Of a DNA stretch of 64,000 nt, positions 20,801 to 30,824 are shown piece by piece. The position numbers and the translations under genes were made by a program. The notes beneath the pieces were generated by a model that was not told where the DNA came from, did no database searches, and saw only the letters and a program-made list of their open reading frames with translations. Where the stretch lies: the NCBI RefSeq assembly GCF_002355215.1, contig NZ_AP014612.1, positions 1,178,001-1,242,000 on the forward strand. The letters run 5' to 3'. Within the stretch, counting starts at the first letter, position 1; every line of letters starts with the position of its first letter. Source of the DNA: Streptococcus troglodytae. Lineage in GTDB: Bacteria; Bacillota; Bacilli; Lactobacillales; Streptococcaceae.

Positions 20801-22259
20801 AGTGGGCTTTCAAATAGTCAGAAGCAATTTGCAGTAAGTCGGCATTAACATTATCAACGGCATCAACACGAACGCCGTCAAAATTAGCCTCGGGATCATT
20901 AGCGACAATAGAACCATAATTCATCAGATAATGAAGCCAGTTTAATTGTTCGGCCTGAACCGCTGGATTTGAATTATCAATATCATTAGCTAGGAGGAAA
21001 TCATAACCACCAGAAGAATTATCTTCAAAATATTTTGGTTTGCCGGTTTGATTAGTTGGTGTGCGGTTCAAAAGGCGGTAATCAGAATTTGCATAGGCTG
21101 TCTTATCACTGTTGCTGTAAAGCAAAGCACCGCCTTGTAAGTGATCCTTATCTCCGGCAGAAGTATCTGATTCTGTTTGACTATTCCAGTTTGGCTGCGT
21201 TTTAACAAAACTATTGATAATATCACGTAACCACTGGGTCTGCTTTGTTTGAGAAATTTTAGTTTCAATCTTAACTTGAACGGTATGTGCAGCAAGGTTG
21301 AGGTTTTCTTGGCTGCTGTCTGCTGTGTAATTTTCACCAGTCCCTAGTCCTTGCTGATTCATATAGTTAAGATAAGCAATTTGCGTTTGTTTATCTGGCC
21401 ACCAAGACATTAAAAGCGGACGAAGATCAGACTCAGAAGAAGCTGTCCATGTTTTGCCATCTTTTAAAATATCCTTAGGACGGTACCACGAATCAGCTGT
21501 GACATAGTTATCAATCGTTTCAAGACTGTTATTTTCAAAATTGACAATTTGATTGTGGGGAGTATAATCGTTGTTTAATTTCGTTAATCCTTGATTAAAT
21601 TGATATTGAGAAGTGTCCGTTAAAGCACCTGTATTTTTATCAAAGTAGAGGATTTTGTTATTAACGGTTAGAGCAAAATTTTTCTTAGGCTGACCATCAG
21701 AACCAATATAATAATACTTGCCATCAATTTGTTTGACATTTGGAACTGTTGTTAAATCAACAGAAGTATCATTTCCCTGAGCCGCTGTCTGTCTTTGTTT
21801 TGTTTGCTCAGCCTTATTAGCCTGTGTTAAAGCCTGACTGGAAGCAGAAGTCTGAGCTTCTTCTGCCCGCTCTGTTTGTGCGGCAGAAGTTTGAGCTTGC
21901 GCTGCTTTTGCGTCTGTCACCGTTTTGTCATCAGAACTAGCTTCTGTCGTAACATTTTGTGACAAGGTTTCCTTGATCCCGTCAGGACTTGAATCGGCAG
22001 TGTTTGTTTGACTTTGAGCCTGTGTTTGAGCTGTTTGTGGCTGCTCGCTTCTTTGAGCATCTGTTTGGCTGGGTTCAGATGCCGCCTTATCATCCTCACT
22101 TTTTTGAGTTACAACTTTATCTGAGGTCTGCGATTCCGTCTCTGCGGAAGCAGAAACTCCCAGCATTGTACTGCTCAAAGTAATCAAGCTAGAGGTAACA
22201 GCTACTGTCACCCAGTGCTTTTTAACCTTGTGCATTTTGTAACGTCGTTTGGTTTCCAT
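17868..22259 (-). CDS. gtfD: Glucosyltransferase-S (GH70), GtfD
   Basis: 1463-residue secreted glucansucrase. It splits sucrose and polymerises glucose into a mainly water-soluble glucan. The signal peptide has [18 protein letters not shown] and ends near residue 40. A Gln/Ser/Thr/Ala-rich variable stretch (about 40-190) and one glucan-binding-like repeat precede the GH70 core (about 220-1080). The catalytic residues are visible: nucleophile Asp near 465 in [10 protein letters not shown], acid/base Glu near 504 in ILEAWSDND, transition-state Asp near 584 in [10 protein letters not shown]. From about 1110 a row of YG-type glucan-binding repeats (such as [11 protein letters not shown]) runs to the end. 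The length and motif set match S. mutans GtfD rather than GtfB or GtfC. The reading frame is intact over 4.4 kb. Confidence 0.95.
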   Translation of the reverse strand: METKRRYKMHKVKKHWVTVAVTSSLITLSSTMLGVSASAETESQTSDKVVTQKSEDDKAASEPSQTDAQRSEQPQTAQTQAQSQTNTADSSPDGIKETLSQNVTTEASSDDKTVTDAKAAQAQTSAAQTERAEEAQTSASSQALTQANKAEQTKQRQTAAQGNDTSVDLTTVPNVKQIDGKYYYIGSDGQPKKNFALTVNNKILYFDKNTGALTDTSQYQFNQGLTKLNNDYTPHNQIVNFENNSLETIDNYVTADSWYRPKDILKDGKTWTASSESDLRPLLMSWWPDKQTQIAYLNYMNQQGLGTGENYTADSSQENLNLAAHTVQVKIETKISQTKQTQWLRDIINSFVKTQPNWNSQTESDTSAGDKDHLQGGALLYSNSDKTAYANSDYRLLNRTPTNQTGKPKYFEDNSSGGYDFLLANDIDNSNPAVQAEQLNWLHYLMNYGSIVANDPEANFDGVRVDAVDNVNADLLQIASDYLKAHYGVDKSEKNAIDHLSILEAWSDNDPQYNKDTKGAQLPIDNKLRLSLLYALTRPLEKDASNKSEIRSGLEPVITNSLNNRSAEGKNSERMANYIFIRAHDSEVQTVIAKIIKAQINPKTDGLTFTLDELKQAFKIYNEDMRQAKKKYTQSNIPTAYALMLSNKDSITRLYYGDMYSDDGQYMATKSPYYDAIDTLLKARIKYAAGGQDMKITYVEGDKSQMDWDYTGVLTSVRYGTGANEAADKGNEATKTQGMAVITSNNPSLKLNQNDKVIVNMGAAHKNQEYRPLLLTTKDGLTSYTSDAAAKSLYRKTNDKGELIFDSSDIQGYLNPQVSGYLAVWVPVGASDNQDVRVAASNKANATGQVYESSSALDSQLIYEGFSNFQDFVTNDSEYTNKKIAQNIDLFKSWGVTSFEMAPQYVSSEDGSFLDSIIQNGYAFEDRYDLAMSKNNKYGSQQDMINAVKALHKGGIQVIADWVPDQIYNLPGKEVVTATRVNDYGEYRKDSEIKNTLYAANTKSNGKDYQAKYGGAFLSELAAKYPSIFNRTQISNGKKIDPSEKITAWKAKYFNGTNILGRGAGYVLKDNASDKYFELKGNQTYLPKQMTNKEASTGFVNDGNGMTFYSTSGYQAKNSFIQDAKGNWYYFDNNGHMVYGLQHLNGEVQYFLSNGVQLRESFLENADGSKNYFGHLGNRYSNGYYSFDNDSKWRYFDANGVMAVGLKTINGNTQYFDQDGYQVKGAWITDSDGKKRYFDDGSGNMAVNRFANDQNGDWYYLNSDGIALVGVQTIDGKTYYFGQDGKQIKGKIITDNGKLKYFLANSGELARNIFATDSQNNWYYFGSDGVAVTGSQTIAGKKLYFASDGKQVKGSFVTYDGKVHYYHADSGELQVNRFEADKDGNWYYLDSNGEALTGSQRINGQRIFFTREGKQVKGDVAYDERGLLRYYDKNSGNMVYNKVVTLANGRRIGIDRWGIARYY

Positions 22260-22265
22260 AAGATT

Positions 22266-22292
22266 CCCTCCTTTTATTAGTTCAACATTATA
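22266..22292 (-). promoter_or_regulatory. gtfD ribosome site and candidate -10
   Basis: Minus-strand TATAAT at 22292-22287 and a strong AAGGAGGG closer to the ATG. No good -35 hexamer was found at 17 bases, so the promoter call is tentative. Confidence 0.4.
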
Positions 22293-22699
22293 GCTTTATA
22301 ATGCTACAAAAGCGATAACATATACGTTACAAACCCTTTTCTTTATTTTTCTAACATATTAAGTATAAAAAGGAGGATGCTTTTTGTCAGAATTCATTAG
22401 ATTTGTGTTTCTTGTCAATGTAACAAATATAAAAAGCACTTTTTCGTATTCTAATAAGCTAAAATGAGAGTAACTAGCAATTGCGATTTTCTTCGCTCTT
22501 TCTATTTTAAGGTTCGCGTAAAATCATCCACTGAGATAAGATCATCCCTGCCTCAAAAATTGATTAGGGAAATAACAGGAGCGGACCTTGATGAGATTCA
22601 GATTTCTGCCAACAGTTTGTTGAGAGGAACTGCTAAAGATTTGAACCTGAAAACTAAGACGTGAAAATGGCCATAGCCACTGTGTCCAGAAAATCTTCA

Positions 22700-23039
22700 A
22701 ATCTGCATGAACTCTGAGCATCCACTGGTTCGAAAAGAAAAAATAACTTTCAAAGATTTAGATGGCGAAAATTGATTACTCTACAAAGAAATTGGCATTT
22801 GGAAAACCATCTGTGAACAGGCAATGCCAAAGTCTAACTACCTTTTGATGGAGGATTTTTTAGCTTTTAAAAGCATCGCTAATGCTGACTATCATCTTCA
22901 CTTTACTTCTGATATTATGAACGCTGTTGAGGGTAAACCGCCTCATAAAATTATTCGTCCTTTGGCAGACTCATCTGCCAAGATGGATTATTATTTGATT
23001 TTCAAGAAGGAAAATCAAGAAAGACTATCACTTTTTTAA
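22700..23039 (+). pseudogene. LysR effector-domain remnant
   Basis: The plus strand reads EHPLVRKEKITFKDLDGEN, a stop (TGA), then LLYKEIGIWKTICEQAMPKS and onward to YYLIFKKENQERLSLF. This tracks the last 110 residues of the intact LysR at 34054-34905 (HPLANRSQLTFADLAGQ, then YFLLKKAN). The HTH half is missing; the upstream 22464-22664 text encodes nothing I recognise. It marks the left edge of the accessory island. Confidence 0.6.
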
Positions 23040-23088
23040 ACATACTAAAAGAGAAAGGCTTTACTTAATATTAATTTCCACATAATTA

Positions 23089-24027
23089 TCAATGCCTATT
23101 ATCTTTGACAAAGCGAATAATCCGTGGTGCAATTTTCTTCTGGATAGCTGTTGAAAAACCGTGACCTCCACCTTCAATACGTGTGAGAGTCGCATGCGGG
23201 AAAGTACGGCTAGCTCGTTCTTCGTAAGACATTGGTACCAAATCATCAGCAGTCCCATGGAAAATACTTACAGGCCCCTTATATTTAGATATTTCATTAA
23301 AGATAGTCATATTCCAAACATCTGCAAAATAACGACGACCGACTGTTAATCCCATCAGATTATAAGTATCAGGAATTGCATCTTCATTGTCAAAGCGCTT
23401 ATGAGCATCATCAATGAGAGAAAAAGCAGGATAGAGCAAAGCTAAACCACGAATATGACTGCTATTTGCAACAGCTGTCAATGAAGAAACGACACCGCCT
23501 TGGCTAGCACCTAACAAGAAGATATTGCTGGTATCAACAAAGCTTTGTTTGTGCATGGTTTTCAATGCTCCTTCCAAATCTTTTTGTTCTGTAAGAACGG
23601 ACATGTCTGTCATCTCACCTTCACTTTGTCCTGGGCTGTAGCCTGTCCCGCCCGCAAAGTCAATCGCATAAACAGCAATACCGCTCTTTGCCAGACGTTG
23701 CTGAAGGGTACTTTCTTGCTCATGATTTCCGCCAAAACCATGGGCAAAGAGCACTGTGGGAACTCGCCCAGCCTTTTTGGGAATTCGCGCTACACCATAG
23801 ATACGGTTGCCATTACTTTCATAAGAAATTTCTCGTGTTTCCACCTGATATTGACCGCTCACTTGACTTCCTCCTTGATTGCTTTGTGAAATAGCAGAGC
23901 TGCTAATGGTGTCGCCAGCAGACCGACCCTGCTGAGACACATAATAGTAAGTCCCACCAGCAAGTGCCGCTGCCAAACTGACTCCGCCAATGACTGTCCA
24001 AAGACCTTTTTTGCTTAATTTTTTCAT
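23089..24027 (-). CDS. Membrane-anchored alpha/beta hydrolase
   Basis: 312 residues. An N-terminal helix (about 8-30) anchors the enzyme, with the catalytic domain outside the membrane. The fold shows the oxyanion strand VLFAHGFGGNHEQ, nucleophile elbow LGASQGGVVS with Ser, an Asp in FHGTADDLVP and His in EGGGHGF, so the triad is complete. Likely an esterase or acyl-peptide-hydrolase-like enzyme; substrate unknown. Monocistronic, with its own promoter region of about 160 bases shared with nothing else on that strand. Confidence 0.8.
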   Translation of the reverse strand: MKKLSKKGLWTVIGGVSLAAALAGGTYYYVSQQGRSAGDTISSSAISQSNQGGSQVSGQYQVETREISYESNGNRIYGVARIPKKAGRVPTVLFAHGFGGNHEQESTLQQRLAKSGIAVYAIDFAGGTGYSPGQSEGEMTDMSVLTEQKDLEGALKTMHKQSFVDTSNIFLLGASQGGVVSSLTAVANSSHIRGLALLYPAFSLIDDAHKRFDNEDAIPDTYNLMGLTVGRRYFADVWNMTIFNEISKYKGPVSIFHGTADDLVPMSYEERASRTFPHATLTRIEGGGHGFSTAIQKKIAPRIIRFVKDNRH

Positions 24028-24160
24028 GTTTATTCCTCATTTCTTTTTTCAAGTCATAGCTGACTTACAAGACTTATTATACAGGAGGTTTTATAATATT
24101 ACCAATACCTATACAATATAAATAAAATGCTTTTTAGACATAGTTAGAGCAAAAGAAAAT

Positions 24161-24182
24161 CCGAGACACGCTTGGTCTCAGG
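24161..24182 (-). terminator. Possible terminator after the 24-kb hydrolase
   Basis: GAGAC and GTCTC arms around a 7-base loop followed on the minus strand by a T-rich stretch. Short stem, so tentative. Confidence 0.45.
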
Positions 24183-24190
24183 CATTATAT

Positions 24191-25180
24191 TTATGCAAAG
24201 GCTTTGGTATAGAAGTCTGCCAGCTCGGCAAATGGAATCAAGTCTTTCTTGTCATACAAGTCTACATGGTCTGCATTTGGCACGACAACCAACTCAGCAT
24301 TGTAGCCAGCTTGTGCAGCTGCCTGCTCTGGGAAATAGCGTGAGTGGGCATGTTCACCAGTAATGAAAAGAATAGGACGGGGTGCAATCTCTGAAATGGC
24401 TGTGTACTGAGGGAAAGCGAGAAATGGCAGAGGTGTAGTGGACTCCCAAGCACCTGTTGAGTTAACAGAGTTTTCGTGCCAGCCACGAGGTGTCTTGTAG
24501 TAGTCGTAAAAGGCAGCGAGGACTGGATGAGGATTTTCAGGGAGCTGGTCAGGAAGTCCGTGCGTGTGAATGACTTGATTGTTCTCATCAAACATCGGCT
24601 CGTGCGGACCAGTCACATGGTCTCCACCGTCAACTAAGTTCCAACGTTGCTGAGCAAGGAAGTCTTTGAAGTTTTCCTTTTGCTCTGGGGTCATCATACC
24701 GCCGACCCCCTCTGAAACGGAACGAGAAATATCATACATAACAGAAGTTGCCACCGCCTTGATACGAGTATCAATAGATGCTGCTGTCAAAGCCATACCA
24801 GACAAACCACAGATACCCAGCGCTCCGATTTTTTCGCGATCAATGTAAGTCAAACTACCGAGGAAATCAACTGCTGCGCTGTAATCTTCTGTGAAGAGTT
24901 CTGGTGAGGCGACGTTACGAGCCACGCCACCACTTTCACCTGTATTTGACGGGTCAAAAGCAAGAGCAACAAAGCCATAGGTCGCCAGTTCCTGTGCGTA
25001 GAGACCAGCGGACTGCTCCTTGACCGCTCCGAATGGTCCAGTCACAACGAGGGCAGGATTTTTCTTATCTGCGTAGTTTTCTGGCAAGTAGAGGTCGCCT
25101 GCCAGTTCGATTCCGTAGCGATTGGCAAAGCGGACAGATTGGCGTTCGATTTGTGGGTAGGTTTCAAATGTTAAGGTCAT
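24191..25180 (-). CDS. Alpha/beta hydrolase with Cys-type nucleophile elbow
   Basis: 329 residues of the YcjY/dienelactone-hydrolase-like group. The strand motif VVTGPFGAVKEQSAGLYAQE and AFDPSNTGESGG are shared with two paralogues in this window (29715-30688 and 60511-61439). The expected nucleophile position reads GICGLSGM with cysteine, as in dienelactone hydrolase, instead of serine. The Asp is in FITGEHAHSRY and the His in NADHVDLYD. Start at 25180 has AAGGAGA. No regulator is adjacent; an acetyltransferase remnant lies upstream. Substrate unknown; lactones or activated esters are reasonable guesses. Confidence 0.75.
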   Translation of the reverse strand: MTLTFETYPQIERQSVRFANRYGIELAGDLYLPENYADKKNPALVVTGPFGAVKEQSAGLYAQELATYGFVALAFDPSNTGESGGVARNVASPELFTEDYSAAVDFLGSLTYIDREKIGALGICGLSGMALTAASIDTRIKAVATSVMYDISRSVSEGVGGMMTPEQKENFKDFLAQQRWNLVDGGDHVTGPHEPMFDENNQVIHTHGLPDQLPENPHPVLAAFYDYYKTPRGWHENSVNSTGAWESTTPLPFLAFPQYTAISEIAPRPILFITGEHAHSRYFPEQAAAQAGYNAELVVVPNADHVDLYDKKDLIPFAELADFYTKAFA

Positions 25181-25219
25181 GTGTATCTCCTTTTTCTTTC
25201 AATTATAACATATTTTATG

Positions 25220-25440
25220 ACAGTGTCTTGATTACCCTCGCCGATGTCCTAGCAACGATAGTATTGGCTGGTACATCCTTGGTCACGGTGCTGTTTGCTG
25301 CTACGACAGCATTCTCACCAATGGTCACACCCGACAGGACCGTCAAGCCCCCAGCCAGGCATTTTTCTGGATATGAATGGGTTTGACTTCCAAGCCACGA
25401 CGCTGGTCTGGGTCCAGGATATGATTGTATCCTTGAACAG
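25220..25440 (-). pseudogene. Acetyltransferase 3' fragment (second copy)
   Basis: About 220 bases repeat the 3' end of the acetyltransferase at 26529-27097 with roughly three-quarters identity by eye. The minus strand encodes KPIHIQKNAWLGA, then frame loss, then GVTIGENAVV-like text with stops. It covers only the last left-handed helix turns. It sits on the other side of the Gfo/Idh gene, so that gene is flanked by two copies of the same tail in direct orientation. Confidence 0.75.
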
Positions 25441-25484
25441 TCCTTAGACTCTTCTCACTTTCTGCTTTCTTGATAGGGACTTTC

Positions 25485-26471
25485 CTAGGCTTCCTCTTCG
25501 GGATATATCAGACCCCAGTCTTTTCGGAGCTGGGTCATGATGCTCATGACATCCCGGCTGTAGTCCAGATAGAGCTGGTCATTTTGACCAGCCACTGCTG
25601 CTTCCATGTCCAAGACTTCGTATTGCAGGGCCTTGGCCGTTTCACCAGCTTCAATGACTTCCTGGCTGCCGTCCTCTGTATAGGTGATGACAGCCTTCTG
25701 GCCTCGTGGATACTCATAGAGCTCGATATAGCCCTTGTCATAGGCAAGGGTGCCTCGCTTGGGCTGCTTGGCGTGGAGACTGAGGGTGACTGTCGCCATC
25801 TCCCCTTGCGCATTGGTCAGGAGAATCCCTGCCTGCTCATCGACACCGCTTGGTGCCAGCTGCACCTGCGACAGCATTTGATCCGGACTTGACGTCATAA
25901 ACCAACGCACAAAGGATAGGGCATATACTCCAATATCCAAGAGCGCTCCTCCAGCTAGATTTCGGTTGAAGAAACGGTTAGTCATGTCATAGTCCTTATA
26001 AGAACCAAAGTTCATTTGGATAAGCTTGAGAGGGCCCAGCTTGCCGCTGTCAACGATTTCCTTCAGTCTGCGATAGATGGGCATATGGAAAATAGTCATG
26101 GCCTCCGCCAATTTGACATGATAGTCTTCCGCCAGCTGAATAGCCTCCTCCAATTCCTGACTGTTGAGAGTGATGGATTTTTCACAAAGAACATGCTTGC
26201 CAGCTGCCAGAGCCTTGCGCAGGTAGCCGATATGGGTATTGTGGGGCGTTGAGATATAGATAATATCTACTTCTGGGTCTTCAAAGGCCTGGTCAATCGT
26301 CTCGTAAACCTTGTCAATCCCGTATTTTTCCGCAAAGGCCAGACCCTTGTCATAGGTCCGGTTGGCTACGGAATAGAGCTTTCCGCCCAAGGCCTCCATG
26401 GCCTGAGCCAATTCGTTAGCAATCACGCCAGTGCCCAGACTGGCCCACTTGTACTGAATTTGTTTTTCCAT
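25485..26471 (-). CDS. Gfo/Idh/MocA family oxidoreductase
   Basis: 328 residues. N-terminal Rossmann fold (KWASLGTGVIANELAQAM) binding NAD(P), with the family signature IIYISTPHNTHIGYLRKA and the catalytic-lysine motif GKHVLCEKSITLN. The C-terminal sheet domain binds the substrate, usually a sugar or inositol. Start at 26471 has AAGGAG. The base composition is clearly richer in GC than gtfD or the que genes. Flanked by two copies of an acetyltransferase tail. Substrate unknown. Confidence 0.85.
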   Translation of the reverse strand: MEKQIQYKWASLGTGVIANELAQAMEALGGKLYSVANRTYDKGLAFAEKYGIDKVYETIDQAFEDPEVDIIYISTPHNTHIGYLRKALAAGKHVLCEKSITLNSQELEEAIQLAEDYHVKLAEAMTIFHMPIYRRLKEIVDSGKLGPLKLIQMNFGSYKDYDMTNRFFNRNLAGGALLDIGVYALSFVRWFMTSSPDQMLSQVQLAPSGVDEQAGILLTNAQGEMATVTLSLHAKQPKRGTLAYDKGYIELYEYPRGQKAVITYTEDGSQEVIEAGETAKALQYEVLDMEAAVAGQNDQLYLDYSRDVMSIMTQLRKDWGLIYPEEEA

Positions 26472-26528
26472 CCTTTTTCTCCTTGTCGCAAAGGTTGTCT
26501 ATTCTTTTATTCTAACAAATAAAATGAA

Positions 26529-27097
26529 CTAGTCAATCTCTGACAAAGATTTGAGAATCCTAGCTGGTGTCCCAGCAACGATGGTATTGGCTGGCATATC
26601 TTTGGTTACAGTGCTGTTGGCTCCGACAACGGCATTTTCACCGATGGTCACCCCGGGAAGTACTGTCACCCCAGCCCCCAGCCAGGCATTTTTTGGATGA
26701 GGATGGGCTTGACCGCCAGCCCACAGCGCTTTGCCGGATCCAGTATATGATTGACCGTAATCAGGGTCACGCGCGGCCCAATCAGAACCCTGTCTTCCAG
26801 AGTAATCCCCCCCAAATCAACAAAGAAGGCCTCCTTATTGATAAAAACATCCCTGCCCAAGCGGATATGACGGCCAAAGTCGGTCTGAAAAGGCAGGGAA
26901 ATACTAGTAGAACGGTCAAGCTCCTGGCCTGTTATCAGCTTCATACGCTCTCGCACCTGGTCTGCCGTCTTATAGCCTGTGTTGAGCTCTGCTATCAAGG
27001 GCTCATTTTGCGCCTTGACCTCATGAATCTCCTTAAAAAGGGCATCACCTGTCACAATCTCATCCTTATCCAGCAGTCTGCTCAGTAAATCAGTCAT
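26529..27097 (-). pseudogene. Maltose O-acetyltransferase-like (hexapeptide repeat), frameshifted
   Basis: CoA-dependent acetyltransferase of the LacA/Maa group. From ATG 27097 it reads the Mac domain (about 1-60) and the first turns of the left-handed helix, including VNHILDPAKRCGL with the catalytic histidine. The frame is lost at the T6 run 26699-26704; one more base gives KNAWLGAGVTVLPGVTIGEN and the natural end at 26529, for 189 residues. GC-rich like the Gfo/Idh gene beside it. The indel may be a run-length miscall. Confidence 0.8.
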
Positions 27098-27314
27098 CAC
27101 CTTGTCCTCCTTCTTCTTATCATGATTATAAGGCAAACAGAACAAAATAACCAATACTTATTTTCTATCGTTACTATAGATGAAAGGTATGGAGTTCAAA
27201 ACTTTTCCAAAGCAGCTATAGGCAGTAAACTGCCATGTAAGGCCTGCCTCGCCCTTCCCAGACCGGAGGATTTTTGGTAAAATGAGAAGGTTAAAAAATA
27301 GGAAAGGAATACCC

Positions 27315-28463
27315 ATGACAAATCTTATCAAACATAAGCGGGTCGAATTTACCGAGCTTTTTTATGATCTAGTCTTCGTCTACGCTATCTCTAAAACAAC
27401 GGCCCTCATCCACCACCTCCATCACGGAGTGCTTTCTTGGGAGGCTATTGGAGCTTTTTTAATTACCCTCTTGGTACTCGTTAATAACTGGATGATTCAG
27501 ACGGTCTTTACCAATCGTTATGGTAAAAACTCCCTTCTCAATATAATTGTCATGTTTGTTGACATGGCCATGCTGCTTTTGATTTCAAATATGGTGACCA
27601 ATGACTGGCAAGGGTACTTTCATGCCTTTTGTTGGACAGTTGGGACCCTGACCTTGACTCTTTTTATCCAGTATCTTGTGGAATACCGAAGTCCGACCTC
27701 TATGATGGAAGATAAAAAGATTATCAAAGGATTTCTGGTCATGACTGGTCTACGTACGATAGCAGTTTATCTGGCTGCCCTTCTTCCGATGAACATAGGC
27801 TTGCAATTCTATCTGACTGGCATCCTTGTCACCTTTATCATGCCGCTATTCCTCAACCGAAAAACCAGCCACTTTGAAGTGAATCTCCCTCACCTAATTG
27901 AGCGCATTTCGCTGCTAGTCATCATCACTTTTGGTGAGATGATCATGGGCATTGCTGACTTCTTTACAGTAGAGAACTTTTCTCTGAACTCTGTTCTCTT
28001 CTTCCTCATTATGGCGACCCTCTTCCTCTATTATTTTGGACAGTTTGACCACGCCCTTGACGAGGAAGCTAATACCAAAGGAATCTTCCTTATTTACAGT
28101 CACTATCCTATCTTTATTGGCTTGATTATGGTCACCGTTTCCATGAGTTTCTTGGTCAATCCAGAAGTCAACCATCTCTTTGCGACCAGCTTTTTCTATC
28201 TAGGATTAGGACTTTTCCAATGGGCAGTTCTAGCAAACAGCAAGCACAACAAGGATTATTTACGCTTTGACAGCAAGTATTACCTGATTCAAGCACTGAT
28301 TTTCATCTTGGGTATGATGGCTAGCCTCTTCTTTAACAAACAACCGACTATTGTGATTGTCATAACGACTATCATGGTCCTAGCGCTTGAAAGCCATTTT
28401 TCAATCTTCTACACTCGGCGAACTATTGCTAAGAAAGGGAAAACGGATTGGAATTTTAAATAA
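27315..28463 (+). CDS. Low temperature requirement A (LtrA) family membrane protein
   Basis: 382 residues with about ten hydrophobic helices. The N-terminal RVEFTELFYDLVFVYAISKT and HLIERISLLVIITFGEMIMG motifs define the LtrA family (name from a Listeria low-temperature mutant; mechanism unknown). ATG 27315 follows AGGAAAGGA; a longer in-frame start at 27282 is less likely. A paralogue lies at 62588-63766, so the island has an LtrA gene near each end. Terminator follows. Confidence 0.88.
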   Translation: MTNLIKHKRVEFTELFYDLVFVYAISKTTALIHHLHHGVLSWEAIGAFLITLLVLVNNWMIQTVFTNRYGKNSLLNIIVMFVDMAMLLLISNMVTNDWQGYFHAFCWTVGTLTLTLFIQYLVEYRSPTSMMEDKKIIKGFLVMTGLRTIAVYLAALLPMNIGLQFYLTGILVTFIMPLFLNRKTSHFEVNLPHLIERISLLVIITFGEMIMGIADFFTVENFSLNSVLFFLIMATLFLYYFGQFDHALDEEANTKGIFLIYSHYPIFIGLIMVTVSMSFLVNPEVNHLFATSFFYLGLGLFQWAVLANSKHNKDYLRFDSKYYLIQALIFILGMMASLFFNKQPTIVIVITTIMVLALESHFSIFYTRRTIAKKGKTDWNFK

Positions 28464-28489
28464 AAGAGCTCGTTTTCAAATATAGCATA

Positions 28490-28523
28490 AAACGATAGCA
28501 AGAACACCTGCTATCGTTTTTCT
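28490..28523 (+). terminator. LtrA terminator
   Basis: Perfect 11-bp stem AAACGATAGCA with TGCTATCGTTT, 8-base loop, T-rich tail. Confidence 0.9.
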
Positions 28524-28692
28524 ACTGTATTTTTTCCTGAGTGATCATGACATCATTGGTTAAATCCAGCAACTCTTTAGCCACTAGTAAATCTATGAGG
28601 TCTGTGATACAAGCCTTAAAATGCTAGATCTCTTGGTGACTGGCGCAGGCAGTTTCACTGGCATAGATTTCATAGAAATCCCAAATAGATGA
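28522..28692 (-). pseudogene. ABM-domain (monooxygenase-like) remnant
   Basis: The minus strand reads WDFYEIYASETACASHQEI, a TAG, then HFKACITDLIDLLVAKELLD and LTNDVMIT. This is the C-terminal half of the ABM domain seen intact at 45671-46327 (FYEVYESAAAYALHRETAHF, LLDLENDIAV). The first half is gone. 28700-28840 shows nothing further that I recognise. Confidence 0.7.
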
Positions 28693-28841
28693 TTGGTACA
28701 GACTTATTGTATTTATCGACTTTCCGCCTCTAGCTGACCAATTCTATTCCTAAACTTATTATTTCCCCCAAACAAATGGAATAAGCACATCATCTACCTT
28801 GGATGTTTCATGAAGTTTGCTGTGTTGGCCGTCCGGTCCTG

Positions 28842-29603
28842 TTATTTCTTTTCCTGATAAGACTTGACATGCCCATTAAGGAGGTAGGCTAATGATTGGC
28901 TGGACAAATTGGTCACGCTCTCGTCACTACCGTTACCAGTATTCCCATAAATGTTGAGTACACCGACCTGACCTTGAGGATAGTGGTCTCCAAGGTTCAA
29001 GAGTTCCTGATAGGAGTCCGTCATACTTGATGGTTTACCTTGATCATCCAGAGTGACATTGTCTGGTTCGTCCATGCCAATAATCCCATTGAAATGACCT
29101 GCAATATCCACTTGTTTAACCAATTTGGGAAGACTAGAGTCCGTACCATGCTGAAGCATATAATAGACAATGGCCATATTGCCATAGGAGTGGCCGACCA
29201 TGTTCATCTCAGTGATCCCATAGGTGTCTTGAAGGGCCTTAACCACGGCGTAGGCATAGTCCCCTTGGTCTTGGGTACTAGCCCCTCGATTATTGTCGAA
29301 ATTGACAAGAACAATCGGATTGATGGCGTCTTTGGAAATAGAACCTTTCATGGTTACCTTGCCGTCTTTTGCAACATTGGCCTCAACAATGGTATTGGTT
29401 ACCCCCTTCTTTTTTGCAGCATTGGCCATGTGTTTTTCGGCATTGCTCGTGCTTCCGTAACCATGGAAAAAAATAGTAGGCCTGCTTGATTGGACATAGG
29501 TATCTGCTTTGAGAGTTACAGGTCGAAAGTTGAAGTACCAGACTACTGCTATGAAAATAGCTGCAGCAAATCCTGTAAGAATCCCAATATGTTTTTTTGT
29601 CAT
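28842..29603 (-). CDS. Secreted/anchored DUF915 alpha/beta hydrolase
   Basis: 253 residues. An N-terminal hydrophobic helix (about 5-25) precedes the core. PTIFFHGYGSTSNAEKHMA is the strand and oxyanion motif of the DUF915 group, and the nucleophile elbow is VGHSYGNMA with serine. Related proteins are cell-surface lipase-like enzymes. Acid residue in VLNIYGNTGNGSDESV; the terminal histidine is not obvious, since the usual C-terminal HS-H motif is shortened (LNGHVKSYQ). Monocistronic. Confidence 0.8.
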   Translation of the reverse strand: MTKKHIGILTGFAAAIFIAVVWYFNFRPVTLKADTYVQSSRPTIFFHGYGSTSNAEKHMANAAKKKGVTNTIVEANVAKDGKVTMKGSISKDAINPIVLVNFDNNRGASTQDQGDYAYAVVKALQDTYGITEMNMVGHSYGNMAIVYYMLQHGTDSSLPKLVKQVDIAGHFNGIIGMDEPDNVTLDDQGKPSSMTDSYQELLNLGDHYPQGQVGVLNIYGNTGNGSDESVTNLSSQSLAYLLNGHVKSYQEKK

Positions 29604-29714
29604 GATATCTCTCTTTCTAATAATAACTTTCTTTGTCTTGCTAAATGATACTTTTTATTAAATTGAGGTCCTGATAAATATTGTAATCAAAATTAGTATC
29701 CAAATAAGCAGTGT

Positions 29715-30688
29715 TTACATATTCTCTTTGATAAAAGCCTCTATCTGATCAAATGGAATGATATCCAGCTGGTCATAGAGATCGGTGTGACTGGCACCTT
29801 TTACGGTAATCATTTTCTTATTGTCACCAGTGAGTTTTGCAAAGGCATCTTTACCCATATAGTAAGAGTGAGCCTTATCTCCATGGACGATGAGGACGCT
29901 ATTTCGAATTTCATCAATATAGTGTAAAAAGCGGGTGTTCAAAAAACTAGTATTGGACTGAACAGCCCAGCCGCCGTTGGAGTTAAGACTGCGAGCATGG
30001 TAGCCGCGTGGCTGTTTGTAGTAAGCATAGTAATCTTTGACAAAGTCCGGCGCATCATCAGGCAGGACATCTGGCACACCGCCAGCTAGGGCATAGTCGC
30101 CAGATTTAGCGTCAGCGGTCCGTTGCTTAGCCAGAGCCAGACGAGCTTGGTAGCGTGCTTCTTCATTATCGGCTTGATCAAAATAACCATTGCCAGCGAT
30201 ACGTGACATATCATACATGGTAGAGGCGACCGTTACCTTAATACGAGGATCAATGGCAGCAGCATTGAGAGCAATCCCGCCCCAACCACAGATACCAATG
30301 ATCCCAACACGGTCAGCATCCACTTGTTCATGGTTCATAAGAAAGTCAACAGCAGCTTGGAAGTCTTCTGTGTTGATATCAGGCGACTGCATGTAGCGTG
30401 GGAAGCCTCCTGATTCTCCTGTATAGGATGGATCAAAAGCGATGGTCAAAAACCACGCTTAGCCATTTCTTGAGCGTAGAGCCCAGAAGACTGCTCTTTG
30501 ACCGCACCGAAAGGACCTGAAACCGCTAGGGCTGCAAGGTTACCGGTTACACCTTTTGGTTTATAAAGGTCAGCTACCAGAGTCATTCCAAAGTGATTGG
30601 TAAAGGTTACTTTCTCGTGGTTTACTTGGTCTGAAAGTGTAAAAGTCTTGTCCCATTCTTTCGTAAAATTGATTGTTTCTGTCATCAT
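29715..30688 (-). pseudogene. Alpha/beta hydrolase paralogue, frameshifted
   Basis: Second member of the GPFGAVKEQS hydrolase group. From ATG 30688 it reads to LYAQEMAKRGF, where the frame is lost at the A5 run 30448-30452. One more base there gives FLTIAFDPSYTGESGG and the rest, 324 residues in total. The nucleophile elbow is GICGWGGIAL with cysteine; acid in IVHGDKAHSYYM; histidine in GASHTDLYD. It is divergent from the LysR gene at 30825, its likely regulator, across a 136-base gap. A run-length miscall is a good alternative to true inactivation. Confidence 0.8.
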
Positions 30689-30824
30689 ATTTCTCTTTTC
30701 TTTATTGATGATTTTATTATACCTCTTGTACAAAATATAATCCAATGCTTCTTTTTTATGGTTTCTATGCTTATTAGGCATTTTATGCTATACTGGTTTC
30801 AGAAATATTTGATAAGGAGCTGCT

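Noticed and set aside
17868..22259. Many open frames of 60-150 codons opposite or within gtfD
   Set aside because: They are shadows of a strong intact coding frame and have no family motifs.
22464..22664. Rightward 66-codon frame upstream of the LysR remnant
   Set aside because: No HTH or other known pattern; left unassigned, although it may be more of the same decayed locus.
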